Shown: positions 44,883-47,638 of the stretch, one piece after another
Layout: each line of letters starts with the position of its first letter
How positions within the stretch are numbered: the stretch's first letter is position 1
Source of the DNA: Anadara kagoshimensis
Lineage: Eukaryota; Mollusca; Bivalvia; Arcoida; Arcidae
Assembly: GCA_021292105.1 (NCBI GenBank)
Contig: CM037868.1
Location: 31,841,812-31,905,811, forward strand
Reading direction: 5' to 3'
DNA length: 64,000 nt
Notes under the pieces: model-generated
Seen by the model: the letters and a program-made list of their open reading frames with translations, nothing else
Told to the model about the DNA's origin: nothing
Database searches by the model: none
Program-made: the position numbers and the translations under genes

Positions 44883-45021
44883 GTTAATGAATAAATATTT
44901 CCATGATTATTATTATTATCATCATCATTATAATCATTAACTTACTTCTTGAGTGAACACTGACAGCTAACATCCCATAACATACCAGAAATTTAATAAA
45001 ATAATTTCCAATCATCTTCAT
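10906..45021 (-). CDS. single-pass cadherin-repeat membrane protein, 19 coding exons, 1035 aa
   Basis: All 19 exons have GT..AG boundaries. Their lengths sum to 3108 nt, exactly 1036 codons, from ATG at 45021 to TGA at 10908-10906. Order: signal peptide (about 1-24), an acidic/Asn-rich linker, a CCGYVKSWEYY...FQIWRD...LIGENEV beta-sandwich-like domain (about 58-187), seven cadherin-type repeats of ~95-105 residues (about 188-895), a Thr-rich stalk, a helix at about 919-941 and a ~94-residue basic tail with PxxP motifs. Repeats 5-7 keep cadherin calcium-motif remnants (DINNPPSF, DVNEPPEF, QVNDNKPLF); repeats 1-4 largely lack them. Adhesion or receptor function at the cell surface is inferred from architecture. 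No named cadherin family or catenin-binding tail is recognised. Introns are unusually rich in arrays made from the gene's own splice sites. Confidence 0.85.
11038..11279. mobile_element. MITE family B, copy 2
   Basis: The ends GTGCTTCAAGTTTGACCTGG and CGGCCTCGTCAAACTTTACG-type sequence are inverted (TTTGACC...GGTCAAA). About 240 bp, related to 28611-28851 through the interior TAGTAATACTT and TGTTTATAG motifs. It lies in the last intron. Confidence 0.75.
11312..11533. mobile_element. fold-back MITE with TACTGTATA ends
   Basis: The left end TACTGTATATTGCTTTATTT inversely matches the right end AAATATAAGCATTATACAGT. The interior has repeated TTTTCGCG blocks. 222 bp, no ORF. Confidence 0.65.
12174..12230 (-). 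CDS. cadherin-like gene exon 18 (cytoplasmic tail)
   Basis: 57 nt; acceptor TATTTTTCAG, donor AAAA|GTGAGT. It encodes EPTAVVPTQWEAWKMDDLK. The in-frame joins on both sides support this small exon. Confidence 0.7.
12340..12770. mobile_element. tail-to-tail pair of Penelope-like 3' fragments
   Basis: 12340-12528 is a + strand 3' UTR fragment ending TTGTTTTTAATTAGA. 12530-12770 is the same region on the - strand, extending into the coding end (AAGCCTAGG). The two are joined at their 3' ends, a form seen with retrotransposon insertion rearrangements (inference). Confidence 0.6.
12876..12967 (-). CDS. cadherin-like gene exon 17 (cytoplasmic tail)
   Basis: 92 nt; acceptor GATATGTTTTAG, donor CCAG|GTAAAT. 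It encodes VRDWCKPRPRKPSRRPPQIQ, then RYRTPPRLPRP. The strongly basic, PxxP-containing sequence directly after the membrane follows the positive-inside rule. Confidence 0.75.
13118..13445 (+). mobile_element. Penelope-like retrotransposon 3' fragment
   Basis: It reads from the coding end (TGTTGACCCAGGGATATTGT, AAGCCTAGGCTT) through GATAAGTTTGATGTCTTTGT to the 3' UTR end GATTCGGACATGGATTAGTA. It is the longest clean copy and a good reference for the family. Confidence 0.75.
13446..14009 (-). other. intron 16, no further feature
   Basis: AT-rich intron between exons 17 and 16. No exon or clear repeat is seen in this part. Confidence 0.4.
14010..14202 (+). mobile_element. SINE family 1, 5'-truncated
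   Basis: It contains the core GATAAAGAACCCTTCTGTAT, then CACCTTCGCCTATACCTGGC and the tail GAAATATTCTTGAATGGGAA. The tRNA-like head is missing. It lies in intron 16. Confidence 0.75.
14301..14673 (-). CDS. cadherin-like gene exon 16 (repeat 7 end, stalk, transmembrane helix)
   Basis: 373 nt; acceptor TTATGATTTTAG, donor AGAGT|GTAAGT. It encodes KLTYSLDLSSISCDCFAVRN, the strand ATDGGNLRDTASITIVIP, a run of Thr residues, then the helix VWLVLIGFALLGFILLLVYF followed by DDACNACVER. The frame could read one codon further to TAA inside the intron, but the perfect GTAAGT donor and an in-frame next exon favour splicing. Confidence 0.9.
14674..15416 (-). other. intron 15, no feature recognised
   Basis: 743 bp between exons 16 and 15. 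Mixed AT-rich sequence; a short decayed Penelope-like tail may lie near 15190-15300 (TTTTCTTCTGGATTGTGATT, then CAGACATGG). Confidence 0.4.
15417..15792 (-). CDS. cadherin-like gene exon 15 (repeats 6 and 7 start)
   Basis: 376 nt; acceptor GTTTTTATAG (chosen over a CAG four bases on, which breaks the frame), donor TTTG|GTAAGT. It encodes TASVQISPGVTVTDPDAGET, then NCSMVVNDGEFNDTAQLIIM and INQVNDNKPLFNQPTYTFYV. It has the best match to the DxNDNxPxF linker in the protein. Confidence 0.9.
16170..16350. mobile_element. MITE family A, copy 3
   Basis: It starts ACAGTCAAACCTGTCTATAA and ends TCAGGTTGGACTG. It shares the TATACAGGTTCAAATAATAT core with 8033-8219. It lies in intron 14. Confidence 0.8.
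16394..16587 (-). CDS. cadherin-like gene exon 14 (repeat 5 end)
   Basis: 194 nt; acceptor TGTTATTACAG, donor TTTG|GTATGT. It encodes TGLVSITSQNTINYEKLTSK, TFQLTIYASDGYTFISESLY, then TDVNEPPEFDRPYYCISVDE. INYE, ASDG and DVNEPPEF are cadherin signatures. Its acceptor region recurs as decayed copies in the upstream intron. Confidence 0.88.
16588..17610 (-). repeat. ladder of decayed exon 14 acceptor copies in intron 13
   Basis: On the minus strand the exon 14 start (AG|CTGGCCTTGTCTCCATCA) recurs near 16637, 17160, 17295, 17440 and 17575. The copies near 16637, 17160 and 17575 keep an AG at the junction; the two middle ones have lost it. Units are ~135-145 bp and share GTTCAAATAAAAAACAAACA. A Penelope-like insertion (16690-17050) splits the ladder. 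Confidence 0.75.
16690..17050 (-). mobile_element. Penelope-like retrotransposon 3' fragment
   Basis: On the minus strand: coding end with CAAGCCTAGGCTTATCAAGG, CCTCAAAAAGTTTTAGGGCC, then the full 3' UTR to GATTGTGATTCCGACATGGA. It is the least decayed minus-strand copy. Confidence 0.78.
17935..18165 (+). mobile_element. Penelope-like retrotransposon 3' fragment
   Basis: A decayed 3' UTR copy with CCCTGGATATTTTTGACTTC, GATGTAGCTAGGTAAACAGG and a final TTTTGACATGG. It lies directly before the exon 13 donor side. Confidence 0.6.
18186..18374 (-). CDS. cadherin-like gene exon 13 (repeat 5, first half)
   Basis: 189 nt; acceptor (ATT)n-TTTCAG, donor ATAA|GTAAGTG. It encodes DINNPPSFTNLPLPTPKIIP, then ENSALGLSVYHVSVTDPNTI. 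DINNPPSF, PEN and VTDPN are clear cadherin motifs. Confidence 0.88.
18457..18580. mobile_element. MITE family C, partial copy
   Basis: It begins GGCCCCAGGTTCACAAGTAT and TTAATTAAGATTATCCTTAA, matching the terminal repeat at 51261. The other end is missing. Confidence 0.55.
18600..18925. mobile_element. rearranged Penelope-like 3' fragments
   Basis: 18600-18665 is on the - strand (GACCTTCCATGCATGTGAGG, CCGGGTGCT). 18690-18925 is on the + strand (GGTGGGTGTGGCTTTCTAAA, CAGCAGGTGC, ending TTTAGACATGG). An inverted pair as at 12340. Confidence 0.55.
19077..19199 (-). CDS. cadherin-like gene exon 12 (repeat 4, second half)
   Basis: 123 nt; acceptor TTTTACTTGTAG, donor ACAG|GTAAGT. It encodes SGDIITTSSLYGTNVPTYSL, then YIYVYDGNTLVGSRTLTVTI. 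YDG and the alternating hydrophobic strand fit a cadherin G strand. Confidence 0.82.
19226..19515. mobile_element. MITE family A with internal duplication
   Basis: From ACAGTTTAACTTGCC to GACAGGTTTGACTGT. An internal segment of about 120 bp (TATATAAGGGTCACCT..TTATTTCAACCTGTATTCAA) is present twice. It lies just upstream of exon 12's acceptor. Confidence 0.75.
20158..20935. repeat. 83-bp minisatellite in intron 11, ~9 copies
   Basis: The unit begins CTGTTGGCATCTGCCTACCT and contains CTCTTACGAGCCATTTGGAG. On the gene's strand each unit carries a pyrimidine-rich ACCTCTCCTGCAG followed at once by GTAGGC, GTAGGT, GTAAGT or GTTAGT, i.e. an acceptor joined to a donor. 83 is not a multiple of three, and the array is nearly stop-free on the + strand; I do not regard it as coding. 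Confidence 0.9.
21089..21226 (-). CDS. cadherin-like gene exon 11 (repeat 4, first half)
   Basis: 138 nt; acceptor ATATTTTTCCAG, donor ACAT|GTAAGT. It encodes AVVSISTLSSGIGKQVYRVL, then STDSENDQLYYNMTSSPSNG. Confidence 0.82.
21232..21760. repeat. ~85-bp tandem repeat in intron 10, ~6 copies
   Basis: Units contain AAAGCCTGATACAGGATGCC, AACATGCTTTAGCAACCAAA and TCAATACATATGTCTATAGA. Divergence rises toward the right. No coding or splice motif is shared with the neighbouring exons. Confidence 0.85.
21890..22045 (-). mobile_element. Penelope-like 3' UTR fragment
   Basis: On the + strand it reads ACTAATCCATGTCCGAATCA to CTCCTGTTTAGC, the inverse of the element's 3' end. Confidence 0.7.
22046..22835 (-). 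other. intron 10, unassigned part
   Basis: No exon, tandem repeat or known element recognised. Base composition is slightly less AT-rich than the surroundings. Confidence 0.4.
22840..23075 (-). mobile_element. Penelope-like 3' UTR fragment
   Basis: A decayed copy with AGTGAGGTCGGATAATCC, CTCCTGTTTAGC and CGGCCACGTGTGTATCAAAA on the + strand. It ends ~60 bp before exon 10. Confidence 0.6.
23135..23293 (-). CDS. cadherin-like gene exon 10 (repeat 3 end)
   Basis: 159 nt; acceptor TTGTTTTGTAG, donor GACG|GTATGA. It encodes DLGIYVRYAPGFDFNTNSQY, DLTVSCTDGRNTVTGLYTVT, then QAPVFTNLD. It parallels the start of exon 9 (same phase, same FDF/LDYD and CTD pattern), which suggests repeat duplication. 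Confidence 0.85.
23330..23720. repeat. dispersed repeat with internal duplication
   Basis: CCTGACCATGACCTTTGACT near 23372 and a related CCTGACCTTGACCTTTGACT near 23670 mark two copies about 295 bp apart. CAAAATCCATCCATAGACAT is also echoed at 56217. Class unknown. Confidence 0.45.
23939..24118. mobile_element. MITE family A, copy 5
   Basis: From CCCCAACCTGCCCCTTAAAG to GCAGGTTTGACTGTA, with ACTTTTACTGGTTCCTGTGG in the interior. It lies in intron 9. Confidence 0.75.
24190..24320 (-). repeat. duplicate of the exon 9 donor region with (GA)n
   Basis: 24190-24322 is a tandem copy of 24360-24515: both contain TTGATTTATTGGTTGATCC, a GA tract and AATCATTACCTG.AGTACCCG. On the gene's strand the latter is the exon 9 end CGGGTACT.CAG|GTAATGATT. 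So a second intact donor with 16 nt of exon lies ~200 bp downstream. Confidence 0.85.
24424..24490. repeat. (CA)n(GA)n microsatellite next to exon 9 donor
   Basis: A CA tract followed by GA; on the gene's strand it is (CT)n(TG)n directly after the donor GTAATGATT. Confidence 0.95.
24499..24804 (-). CDS. cadherin-like gene exon 9 (repeat 2 end, repeat 3 start)
   Basis: 306 nt; acceptor TTTATATTTACAG, donor TTCAG|GTAATG followed by (CT)n. It encodes DKNLYVNANAGLDYDITPQY, TLNIECTDSKDPVTSTFVIN, then LPCTINNLPDTTSLHEDHIL and PSCSIT-like ends. LDYD and ECTD are cadherin-type strands. Its donor region is duplicated in the intron. Confidence 0.88.
24990..25380 (-). mobile_element. SINE family 2 (tRNA-Arg-like head)
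   Basis: On the minus strand: GGCCACAATGGCCTAATGGA, the B box GTTCGAGCCC, the core CCATGGTATCAGTATAATGT and the tail CAACATTCAACCAACCAACC. The A-box-like GGCCTAATGGATA and B box support a tRNA origin. It lies in intron 8. Confidence 0.8.
25400..26037 (-). other. intron 8, unassigned part
   Basis: Apart from a short fold-back family G end near 25480 (TTCGACAGGTCTGTACTG), nothing is recognised. Confidence 0.4.
26038..26197 (-). CDS. cadherin-like gene exon 8 (repeat 2, first half)
   Basis: 160 nt, phase 0 start; donor CAG|GTAAGT. It encodes PPTIHNLPYTYLLSEDQTQQ, then LLLYTVNATDPSDQVTCSIT. The acceptor (T-run, CACAG or ACAG, then CCACCAACTATTC) is the nearest of about 17 near-identical acceptors; the innermost one was chosen because it gives the shortest exon in frame. 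Confidence 0.8.
26177..26875 (-). repeat. acceptor-site minisatellite at exon 8, ~17 units of ~41 bp
   Basis: On the gene's strand each unit reads CATTTTCTTTTTTTCACAG or TTAACAG, then CCACCAACTATTCACAACCT. That is a polypyrimidine tract, AG and the first ~23 nt of exon 8 (PPTIHNLP). Every unit I examined keeps the AG. Unit length varies with the T run (about 35-43 bp). Confidence 0.95.
26876..27560. repeat. ~115-bp tandem repeat in intron 7, ~6 copies
   Basis: Units contain ACGTTGACATAGAGTAGTCT, CCCTTTCTCTATATAAC, then CATGAGACCTATCGTCAATA and AAACAGCCGTTGACGACTGG. The long minus-strand frame across it is a by-product. Confidence 0.9.
27765..28108 (-). mobile_element. SINE family 1, full length, divergent
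   Basis: On the minus strand: GCCCCTACGGTAGCTCAAAT head, a B box GGTTCAAACCC, the core and a tail next to AATTGATTAATC. It lies in intron 7. Confidence 0.75.
28109..28545 (-). other. intron 7, possible decayed tRNA-derived retroposons
   Basis: Two segments (28110-28310 and 28310-28500) share CGTGGAAC/CGTGGAGCTGG, TTCTATACTGATACCGA and ACCAAGCAGTAAATC..ATTTTAAAGTC. GGGGTTCGAATCCACGATTT near 28448 resembles a B box on the + strand. They may be two copies of a third SINE family. Confidence 0.4.
28549..28851. mobile_element. MITE family B, copy 3 (with partial extra end)
   Basis: A complete copy at 28611-28851 with CGTAAAAGTTTGACCTGGGC and the inverse GGCCAGGTCAAACCTGACGT; a partial end at 28549-28595. 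It lies in intron 7. Confidence 0.78.
28920..29199. mobile_element. MITE family A with 3'-half tandem duplication
   Basis: It starts ACAGTCCAACCTGCC. The last ~88 bp (GAACCTGTATATAAAGGTCA to ACAGGTTTGACTGT) are present twice in tandem. It ends ~15 bp from the exon 7 donor. Confidence 0.82.
29215..29330 (-). CDS. cadherin-like gene exon 7 (repeat 1, second half)
   Basis: 116 nt; acceptor TCTATTTTTAG, donor ATA|GTAAGT. It encodes LEVRSQGSLSSGTYTIDFQT, then TDKCGNQDTGRLTIQIANI. The G.Y.I....D..G....L.I.I pattern is the second half of a cadherin-type repeat. Confidence 0.85.
29400..29672 (+). mobile_element. Penelope-like retrotransposon 3' fragment
   Basis: It reads TTTATGGCCGTCATCACAGT, GATAAGTTTGAAGTCTCTGT, the 3' UTR CTGAACAGGAGGTGCTTACC and the end GATTCGGACATGGATCAGTA. 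It lies in intron 6. Confidence 0.75.
29705..30182 (-). pseudogene. Penelope-like reverse transcriptase fragment, broken
   Basis: On the minus strand the open stretch 30180-29929 has FNSIYRYIDDVLSLNN, LEIKDTTDSLSSASYLDL and KLSDKRDD. YIDD is the reverse-transcriptase active-site box. It stops at an in-frame TAA, but homology continues in the same frame (KFPIVNF) and then, after a frameshift, as ASPAYGVFVS, LENKLLTQGFCKPRLIKALK and KFHGRHDWLY with further stops. This defines the coding origin of the dispersed AAGCCTAGGCTTATCAAGGC repeats. Family assignment (Penelope-like) is from memory of similar proteins. The element is dead. Confidence 0.75.
30195..31590 (-). repeat. donor-site minisatellite at exon 6, ~45-50 units of ~27 bp
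   Basis: On the gene's strand the unit is TTTAATCCAGCCAATCGTAA, then GTGTTGT: the last 16 nt of exon 6 followed by its GTAAGTG donor. Most units keep CGTAAG. Divergence increases away from the exon (toward 30200). Spacings of 26-28 bp; the first step is 27 bp, so a donor shift would insert nine residues in frame. Confidence 0.95.
31569..31742 (-). CDS. cadherin-like gene exon 6 (repeat 1, first half)
   Basis: 174 nt; acceptor TTTTGTTTCAG, donor AATC|GTAAGTG. It encodes LASPVITNLPGSVIYVDSTP ... ITDTDANDV ... GSTMFTFNPAN. The last 16 nt and the donor are the unit of the minisatellite that follows, so the donor position is the first of many equivalent sites. Using the next donor would add nine residues in frame. 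Confidence 0.8.
31743..32111 (-). other. intron 5, unassigned
   Basis: Contains an approximate inverted repeat: GGCCGCTGTACTACGTGATA near 31830 and CGCGTGGTACAGCGGCGAAC near 31968, so a ~160-bp fold-back element is possible. Confidence 0.45.
32112..32468 (-). mobile_element. SINE family 2 copy
   Basis: On the minus strand: GGCCGCAGTGGCCTAATGGA, TCTCACCGCTGTGAGTTCGA, then the tail to CAACCAACCAATG. Intron 5. Confidence 0.8.
32626..32777 (-). CDS. cadherin-like gene exon 5 (CCG domain, end)
   Basis: 152 nt; acceptor CTACTTACAG, donor CCAT|GTAATT. It encodes HFPGSTFVTYGNGHNYQITT, then FNWGAVTTQTNRDYGIKAIL. The terminal YGIKAILGP strand closes the beta-sandwich-like domain. Confidence 0.8.
32860..33425 (+). 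mobile_element. two SINE family 1 copies in series
   Basis: The first (32860-33080) has a B box GGGTTCGAACC and a decayed core. The second (33088-33425) is full length: CCACTGCAGTGGCTCAGCTA, CACTCGG, GATAAAGAACCCTGCTGTAT, GACGTCTCGATATAAGTGAA and the tail. Both lie in intron 4. Confidence 0.8.
33426..33760 (+). mobile_element. Penelope-like 3' fragment whose tail is tandemly repeated
   Basis: 33426-33600 is the 3' UTR (GCGTGGCGGGAGTAGCTAGC, ending GGACATAGATCGGTATG). The tail then recurs three times (~55 bp: ACTTTGTTTT..GGG..GTGATTTGGACATGGATTGG). It lies just downstream of exon 4's donor in intron 4. Confidence 0.75.
33778..33853 (-). CDS. cadherin-like gene exon 4 (CCG domain, middle)
   Basis: 76 nt; acceptor (TTTA)n-TTTAG, donor AAT|GTGAGT. 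It encodes AASNTYSFTPTTANQIILDT and GDFIGM. The (TTTA)n microsatellite serves as the polypyrimidine-like tract. A dead copy of this exon lies upstream at 33880-33961. Confidence 0.75.
33855..34035 (-). repeat. dead duplicate of exon 4 between (AAAT)n tracts
   Basis: 33880-33961 matches exon 4 (AATTATTCTCGATACC and CAGTTTCACACCT on the gene's strand). The acceptor AG has become AA (TCTAACC) and the donor GTGAGT has become TTTATT, so it cannot be spliced as an exon. AAAT microsatellites lie on both sides (33855-33880, 33963-34035). Confidence 0.88.
34220..36770. repeat. 68-bp satellite, ~37 copies, intron 3
   Basis: The unit runs GATTCGGCACTAATTCGGCA, CTATAGTGTTAAACTTTCGA, CAGGTCTGTACTGTATATAC, GAACAGTC. 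It contains the end of fold-back family G (TTTAACAC...GACAGGTCTGTACTGTA). The left margin (34220-34700) holds older, longer units. The right margin ends within ~10 bp of the exon 3 donor. Confidence 0.95.
36775..36960 (-). CDS. cadherin-like gene exon 3 (CCG domain, first half)
   Basis: 186 nt; acceptor TATTTTTTCAG, donor AATG|GTAGGT. It encodes SIMLDAQDDQYKSVCCGYVK, then SWEYYAMTNTGTGYFQIWRD and WTLIGENEVSHTN. The CCG, W, WRD and LIGEN residues resemble a beta-sandwich module of invertebrate ectodomains as I remember it; I cannot name it. The donor lies directly beside the 68-bp array. Confidence 0.85.
37015..37290. repeat. (AAT)n tracts with a SINE family 1 head fragment
   Basis: AAT tracts at 37050-37078, 37180-37216 and 37246-37280 surround a minus-strand SINE head (37080-37180). 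ACATTTTATTCGAGTGTCAC occurs twice. A sister SINE head with the same AAT border is at 40597. Confidence 0.8.
37291..38590 (-). other. intron 2, no recognised feature
   Basis: About 1.3 kb with no clear exon or named repeat on either strand. Short reading frames lack codon-like patterns or splice context. Confidence 0.4.
38600..39870. mobile_element. older repeat (ATTCGAAATCG type) carrying a younger insertion
   Basis: 38600-38756 and 39796-39870 are AT-rich sequence with TTAAATCGAA and ATTCGAT motifs in both orientations. CAGTCCAAATTACGAAAATT recurs at 39828 without interruption, an internal duplicate that preserves the empty target site. Confidence 0.6.
38757..39787. mobile_element. non-autonomous hAT-like DNA transposon, 1031 bp
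   Basis: The ends are perfect inverted repeats, TACCGTATAGCGGGTTATTT at the left and its inverse at the right, continuing imperfectly (TTTTGGCG). The element is bordered by the 8-bp direct repeat TTACGAAA (38749-38756 and 39788-39795), the target duplication size of hAT elements. No transposase frame is present. Assignment rests on duplication length only. Confidence 0.75.
40492..40725. repeat. (AAT/AAG)n with SINE family 1 head on the minus strand
   Basis: A simple tract at 40500-40530 and AAT at 40582-40595 precede a SINE head at 40597-40720 (GGAACCCCGACAGC on the minus strand, GGTCATGGGTTGGAACCCCG). The short inverted piece GATTCCCCACC/GGTGGGGAATC lies at 40552-40582. Confidence 0.65.
40880..40950. 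repeat. (ATT)n microsatellite
   Basis: An uninterrupted ATT run of ~60 bp in intron 2. It is followed by an inverted repeat (GTGCTGATTTTGAATTTCTA and its inverse near 41030). Confidence 0.95.
41103..41174 (-). CDS. cadherin-like gene exon 2
   Basis: 72 nt; acceptor TTTAATCAACAG, donor ACG|GTAAAT. It encodes SCNNNEGLGENDVSNERSSV and DGGN, an acidic, Asn-rich linker after the signal peptide. Confidence 0.7.
41230..41527. other. short frame ending in a strong stem-loop
   Basis: A 67-codon + frame (41283-41486, PLSKIAYTSFFPQNFINKIR) overlaps a stem-loop at 41437-41524: ACTTGTGGTGCCAGAT pairs with ATCTGGCACCACAAGT, and CTCAACCCTCGTTCT pairs with AGAACTTGGGTTGAG. It is probably a mobile-element terminus or remnant; not recognised. 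Confidence 0.45.
41562..41905 (+). mobile_element. SINE family 1, full length
   Basis: Head CACTGCGGTAGCTAAGTTGT, the B box GGGTTCGAACCCCGGCCGGG, core CAAGCACTCGGCATTACGAA, GGCTTGGCACG and the tail GACGTCTCGATATAAGTGAA. One of the best-preserved copies. Intron 1. Confidence 0.88.
42005..42052. repeat. (AAAT)n microsatellite
   Basis: An AAATA tract of ~45 bp in intron 1. Confidence 0.95.
42268..42915 (-). mobile_element. SINE family 2 copy interrupted by another SINE family 2
   Basis: Host element, minus strand: tail at 42268, head at 42836-42915. It is interrupted at ACATTATACTG by an insert, and that 11-mer is repeated on both sides (42500-42510 and 42825-42835). Confidence 0.88.
42511..42824 (+). 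mobile_element. SINE family 2, 5'-truncated, nested insertion
   Basis: It starts within the head (GAGTCCCGCTCGGACCACAT), runs through the core to the tail CAACATTCAACCAACCAACC. The 11-bp target duplication and short tail repeat are as expected for LINE-mediated retroposition. Confidence 0.9.
43005..44430. repeat. ~151-bp tandem repeat, ~9 units of two subtypes, intron 1
   Basis: Units share TTTTGTTTCAAATATGTGAA, AGAAAAATTGCAAACAGT and TTTCATCAAAATCGGTCTGG. Two subtypes alternate: one ending GTCGCCCCAGGAATCAACTC, one ending TCGGTCTGGGAACCTAG. The mix suggests a higher-order structure. Confidence 0.9.
44542..44885. repeat. (AAT)n and (ATT)n tracts in opposite orientation
   Basis: AAT at 44542-44622 and ATT at 44790-44885. 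They are complementary and 170 bp apart, so they can form a long hairpin. The poly-Asn and poly-Leu frames across them are artefacts. Confidence 0.95.
44946..45021 (-). CDS. cadherin-like gene exon 1 (signal peptide)
   Basis: The ATG at 45021-45019 opens MKMIGNYFIKFLVCYGMLAV followed by SVHSR, with donor A|GTAAGTTA at 44946. A short positive start, a hydrophobic core and small residues near the end fit a secretory signal. The single carried base completes AGT with exon 2. A 5' UTR exon cannot be identified. Confidence 0.75.
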
Positions 45022-45120
45022 TTTTAAAAAACAAAAACAGAAAATCCAAACAAAATTTATATCAAACCATCATCTTTCACATCTTAAGTTTTCGAGTGTA
45101 TTTCAGCACGACGATTTTAA
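45022..45120 (-). other. region just upstream of the cadherin-like start codon
   Basis: Possible 5' UTR or promoter-proximal sequence: A/C-rich on the + strand. No TATA box or initiator can be assigned. Confidence 0.3.
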
Positions 45121-45785
45121 AATCAAAAACTACGGTGGCTGATCCGTGCCATCAACTTTCACATCAAAAGTTTCTAAGTGATTTTTTTAAATAAAAAACT
45201 ACGGTGGCTGATCCGTGCCATCACCTTTCACATTAAAAGGTTCTAAGTGATTTTTGTTATATCATAAACTACGGTGGCTGATCCGTGCCATCAACTTTCA
45301 CATCAAAAGTTTCTAAGTGATTTTTTAAATAAAAAACTACGGTGGCTGAACCGTGCCATCAACTTTCACATCAAAAGTTTCTAAGTGATTTTTTAAATAA
45401 AAAACTACGGTGGCTGATCCGTGCCATCACCTTTCACATCAAAAGTTTCTAAGTGATTTTTTAAATAAAAAACTACGGTGGCTGAACCGTGCCATCAACT
45501 TTCACATCAAAAGATTCTAAGTTATTCTTTTTAAATCAAAAACTACGGTTGCTGACCCGTGCCATCACCTTTCCCATCAAAAGTTTGTAAGTGATTTTTT
45601 TGAAATAAAATAAACTACGATGGCTGATCTGTGCCACCAACTTTCACATCAAAAGTTTCCAATGTTTTTTTTCCAGCTCGTCGATTTTAAAAAATAAAAA
45701 ACTACGGTGGCTGATCTGTGTCATCACCTTTCACATCAAAAGTTTCTAAGCGTAGATTAAAAAAACTACGGTAGCTTTCCTGTGC
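45121..45785. repeat. ~68-bp tandem repeat, ~10 copies
   Basis: The unit has AAAAACTACGGTGGCTGATC, CGTGCCATCAACTTTCACAT, CAAAAGTTTCTAAGTGATTT. CTACGGTGGCT also forms the end of the MITE at 54048, suggesting a shared origin. It begins ~100 bp upstream of the start codon. Confidence 0.92.
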
Positions 45786-45817
45786 CATATCGTCGATAAT
45801 ACATAAAATTTAAATCA

Positions 45818-45818
45818 T

Positions 45819-45865
<47 letters not shown>

Positions 45866-45868
45866 TCT
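45818..45868. repeat. (TTTA)n microsatellite
   Basis: A ~50-bp ATTT tract, ending in CTAT variants. Confidence 0.95.
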
Positions 45869-45969
45869 ATCTATATCCAGCACAGGCCTTTAGAAAGTTT
45901 AACACTAAGTTTACGAAAAGGAGTCAAATCTCGGCTGTCGAGATGTGTATTGCTAATGACCAAAAGCCG

Positions 45970-46245
45970 CAGAGGCACATAGATAGCATCTACCGAGAAG
46001 CTGGACCGGGCGATGTGTTGTGTCCTTGAGCAAGACACTTAATTTCGCATTGTTCCAGTTCACTCAGCTGAAAAATAAATGAGTACCAGCAAAATGCTGG
46101 GGGTTAAACCTGCGATGGACCGGCGTCCCATTCAGGGGAGAGTCCTGTACTCTCAGTCGCTTAGCGCCACCGAAACCGGGATAAGCTCCGGCCTGATGGG
46201 CCTAATGGCTCGGGACAGACTTTAACTTTAACTAACCGAGAAGCT
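45970..46245 (+). mobile_element. retroposon-like element with GACTTTAACTTTAAC tail
   Basis: GC-richer than the surroundings: GTGTCCTTGAGCAAGACACT, GCGATGGACCGGCGTCCCAT, GATGGGCCTAATGGCTCGGG, then ACTTTAACTTTAACTAA. The short repeated tail suggests a retroposon. Only one copy here; family not assigned. Confidence 0.5.
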
Positions 46246-46689
46246 GTCCAGATTTAGTTATGAGTGAACCGAGATCAAAATGAGCTGACAATTCGGAACT
46301 GATTCTATAGCTCAGTATCCAACTTTCGACATGTCTCCACTATATTTTTCTTTTTTCAATGAAGGTTGTCGGAGCATGAGGAATAGTGGAGGATATAAAA
46401 ATATATTTTAAAGAAAACACGGAACTACAGCGACCTAATTGACCTTTTTTTCTCACATAGGGGTCAGGTCCCATATGTGAATAAATATAATTCACTCTAT
46501 CTATGATAAATACCAGTTGGGGTTATCGGTGGCTGAATAATCGATGACTCGAGATCACGTTTACCGCCTATTTTGAATGACAGACCAGTTATAAGAAAGA
46601 TAAATAGTTTGCTTGTCAAATGTTCATGTTTTCTGCAGGCACATAGGTTTCCTCCACCATCCTAGAATTAACTGCTTCAACATCAAAGA

Positions 46690-46909
<220 letters not shown>

Positions 46910-47364
46910 CGAACACAACGATGAAACATGTTTCAGTTATGATTCAGAAAACGTTTTAACTTATTTTTAAGTTCTTTTAAGATTTTATAATGAATCTTGA
47001 CCCTTTGACCCACTCCATCTCCTTTAAGTTCACCTTCACAGAACTGACTGACTCCATAGAGGTTAAATAATCATGACTAGAACGTAAACCACCATACCCC
47101 ATCATTCCAGAATTGTCTCCCTTGATATGAGTGACAGAATCTTGACTGAGGTTAAAAACACTATTACTGCACTTCCCTTCACTCCATAATCCCACAACAG
47201 ACCCTCTTGGGGTAAGTGAAACGATATTGACTTTGGCGTAAAACACCATTACTCCATTCCCCCTTCCCAAAACTTCATTCTCGGTGTAAGTGAAAGAATA
47301 TTGACTTGGGCAAAAACGCTAATACTCCACCTCGTAATCTAAGAACTGTCCGCCAAGATATAAT

Positions 47365-47465
47365 CAAAAACAAACATACTAATTCATGTCCGAATTACAA
47401 TCCAAACTTTGGAACTGACAAGTTAGGTTAGACACGTGAACTTCCATCATGGAAGTAAGTGGTTG
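47365..47465 (-). mobile_element. Penelope-like 3' end fragment inside the satellite
   Basis: On the + strand: AACAAACATACTAATTCATG, TCCGAATTACAATCC, GACAAGTTAGGTTAGACACG. Confidence 0.7.
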
Positions 47466-47638
47466 GATGTAAGCATCGTTACTCAATTCACTCCCACCAT
47501 TCCAGAACTGTCGGTCTGAATGAATCTTGACCTGGGTTATAAAACACCGTTACTCTATTTCACTCCAGTCCACAACACCAGAACAGTAAGGAAAGTGAGT
47601 GAAAGTATAGTGACTTGGAAGTAAAACACCATTATATT

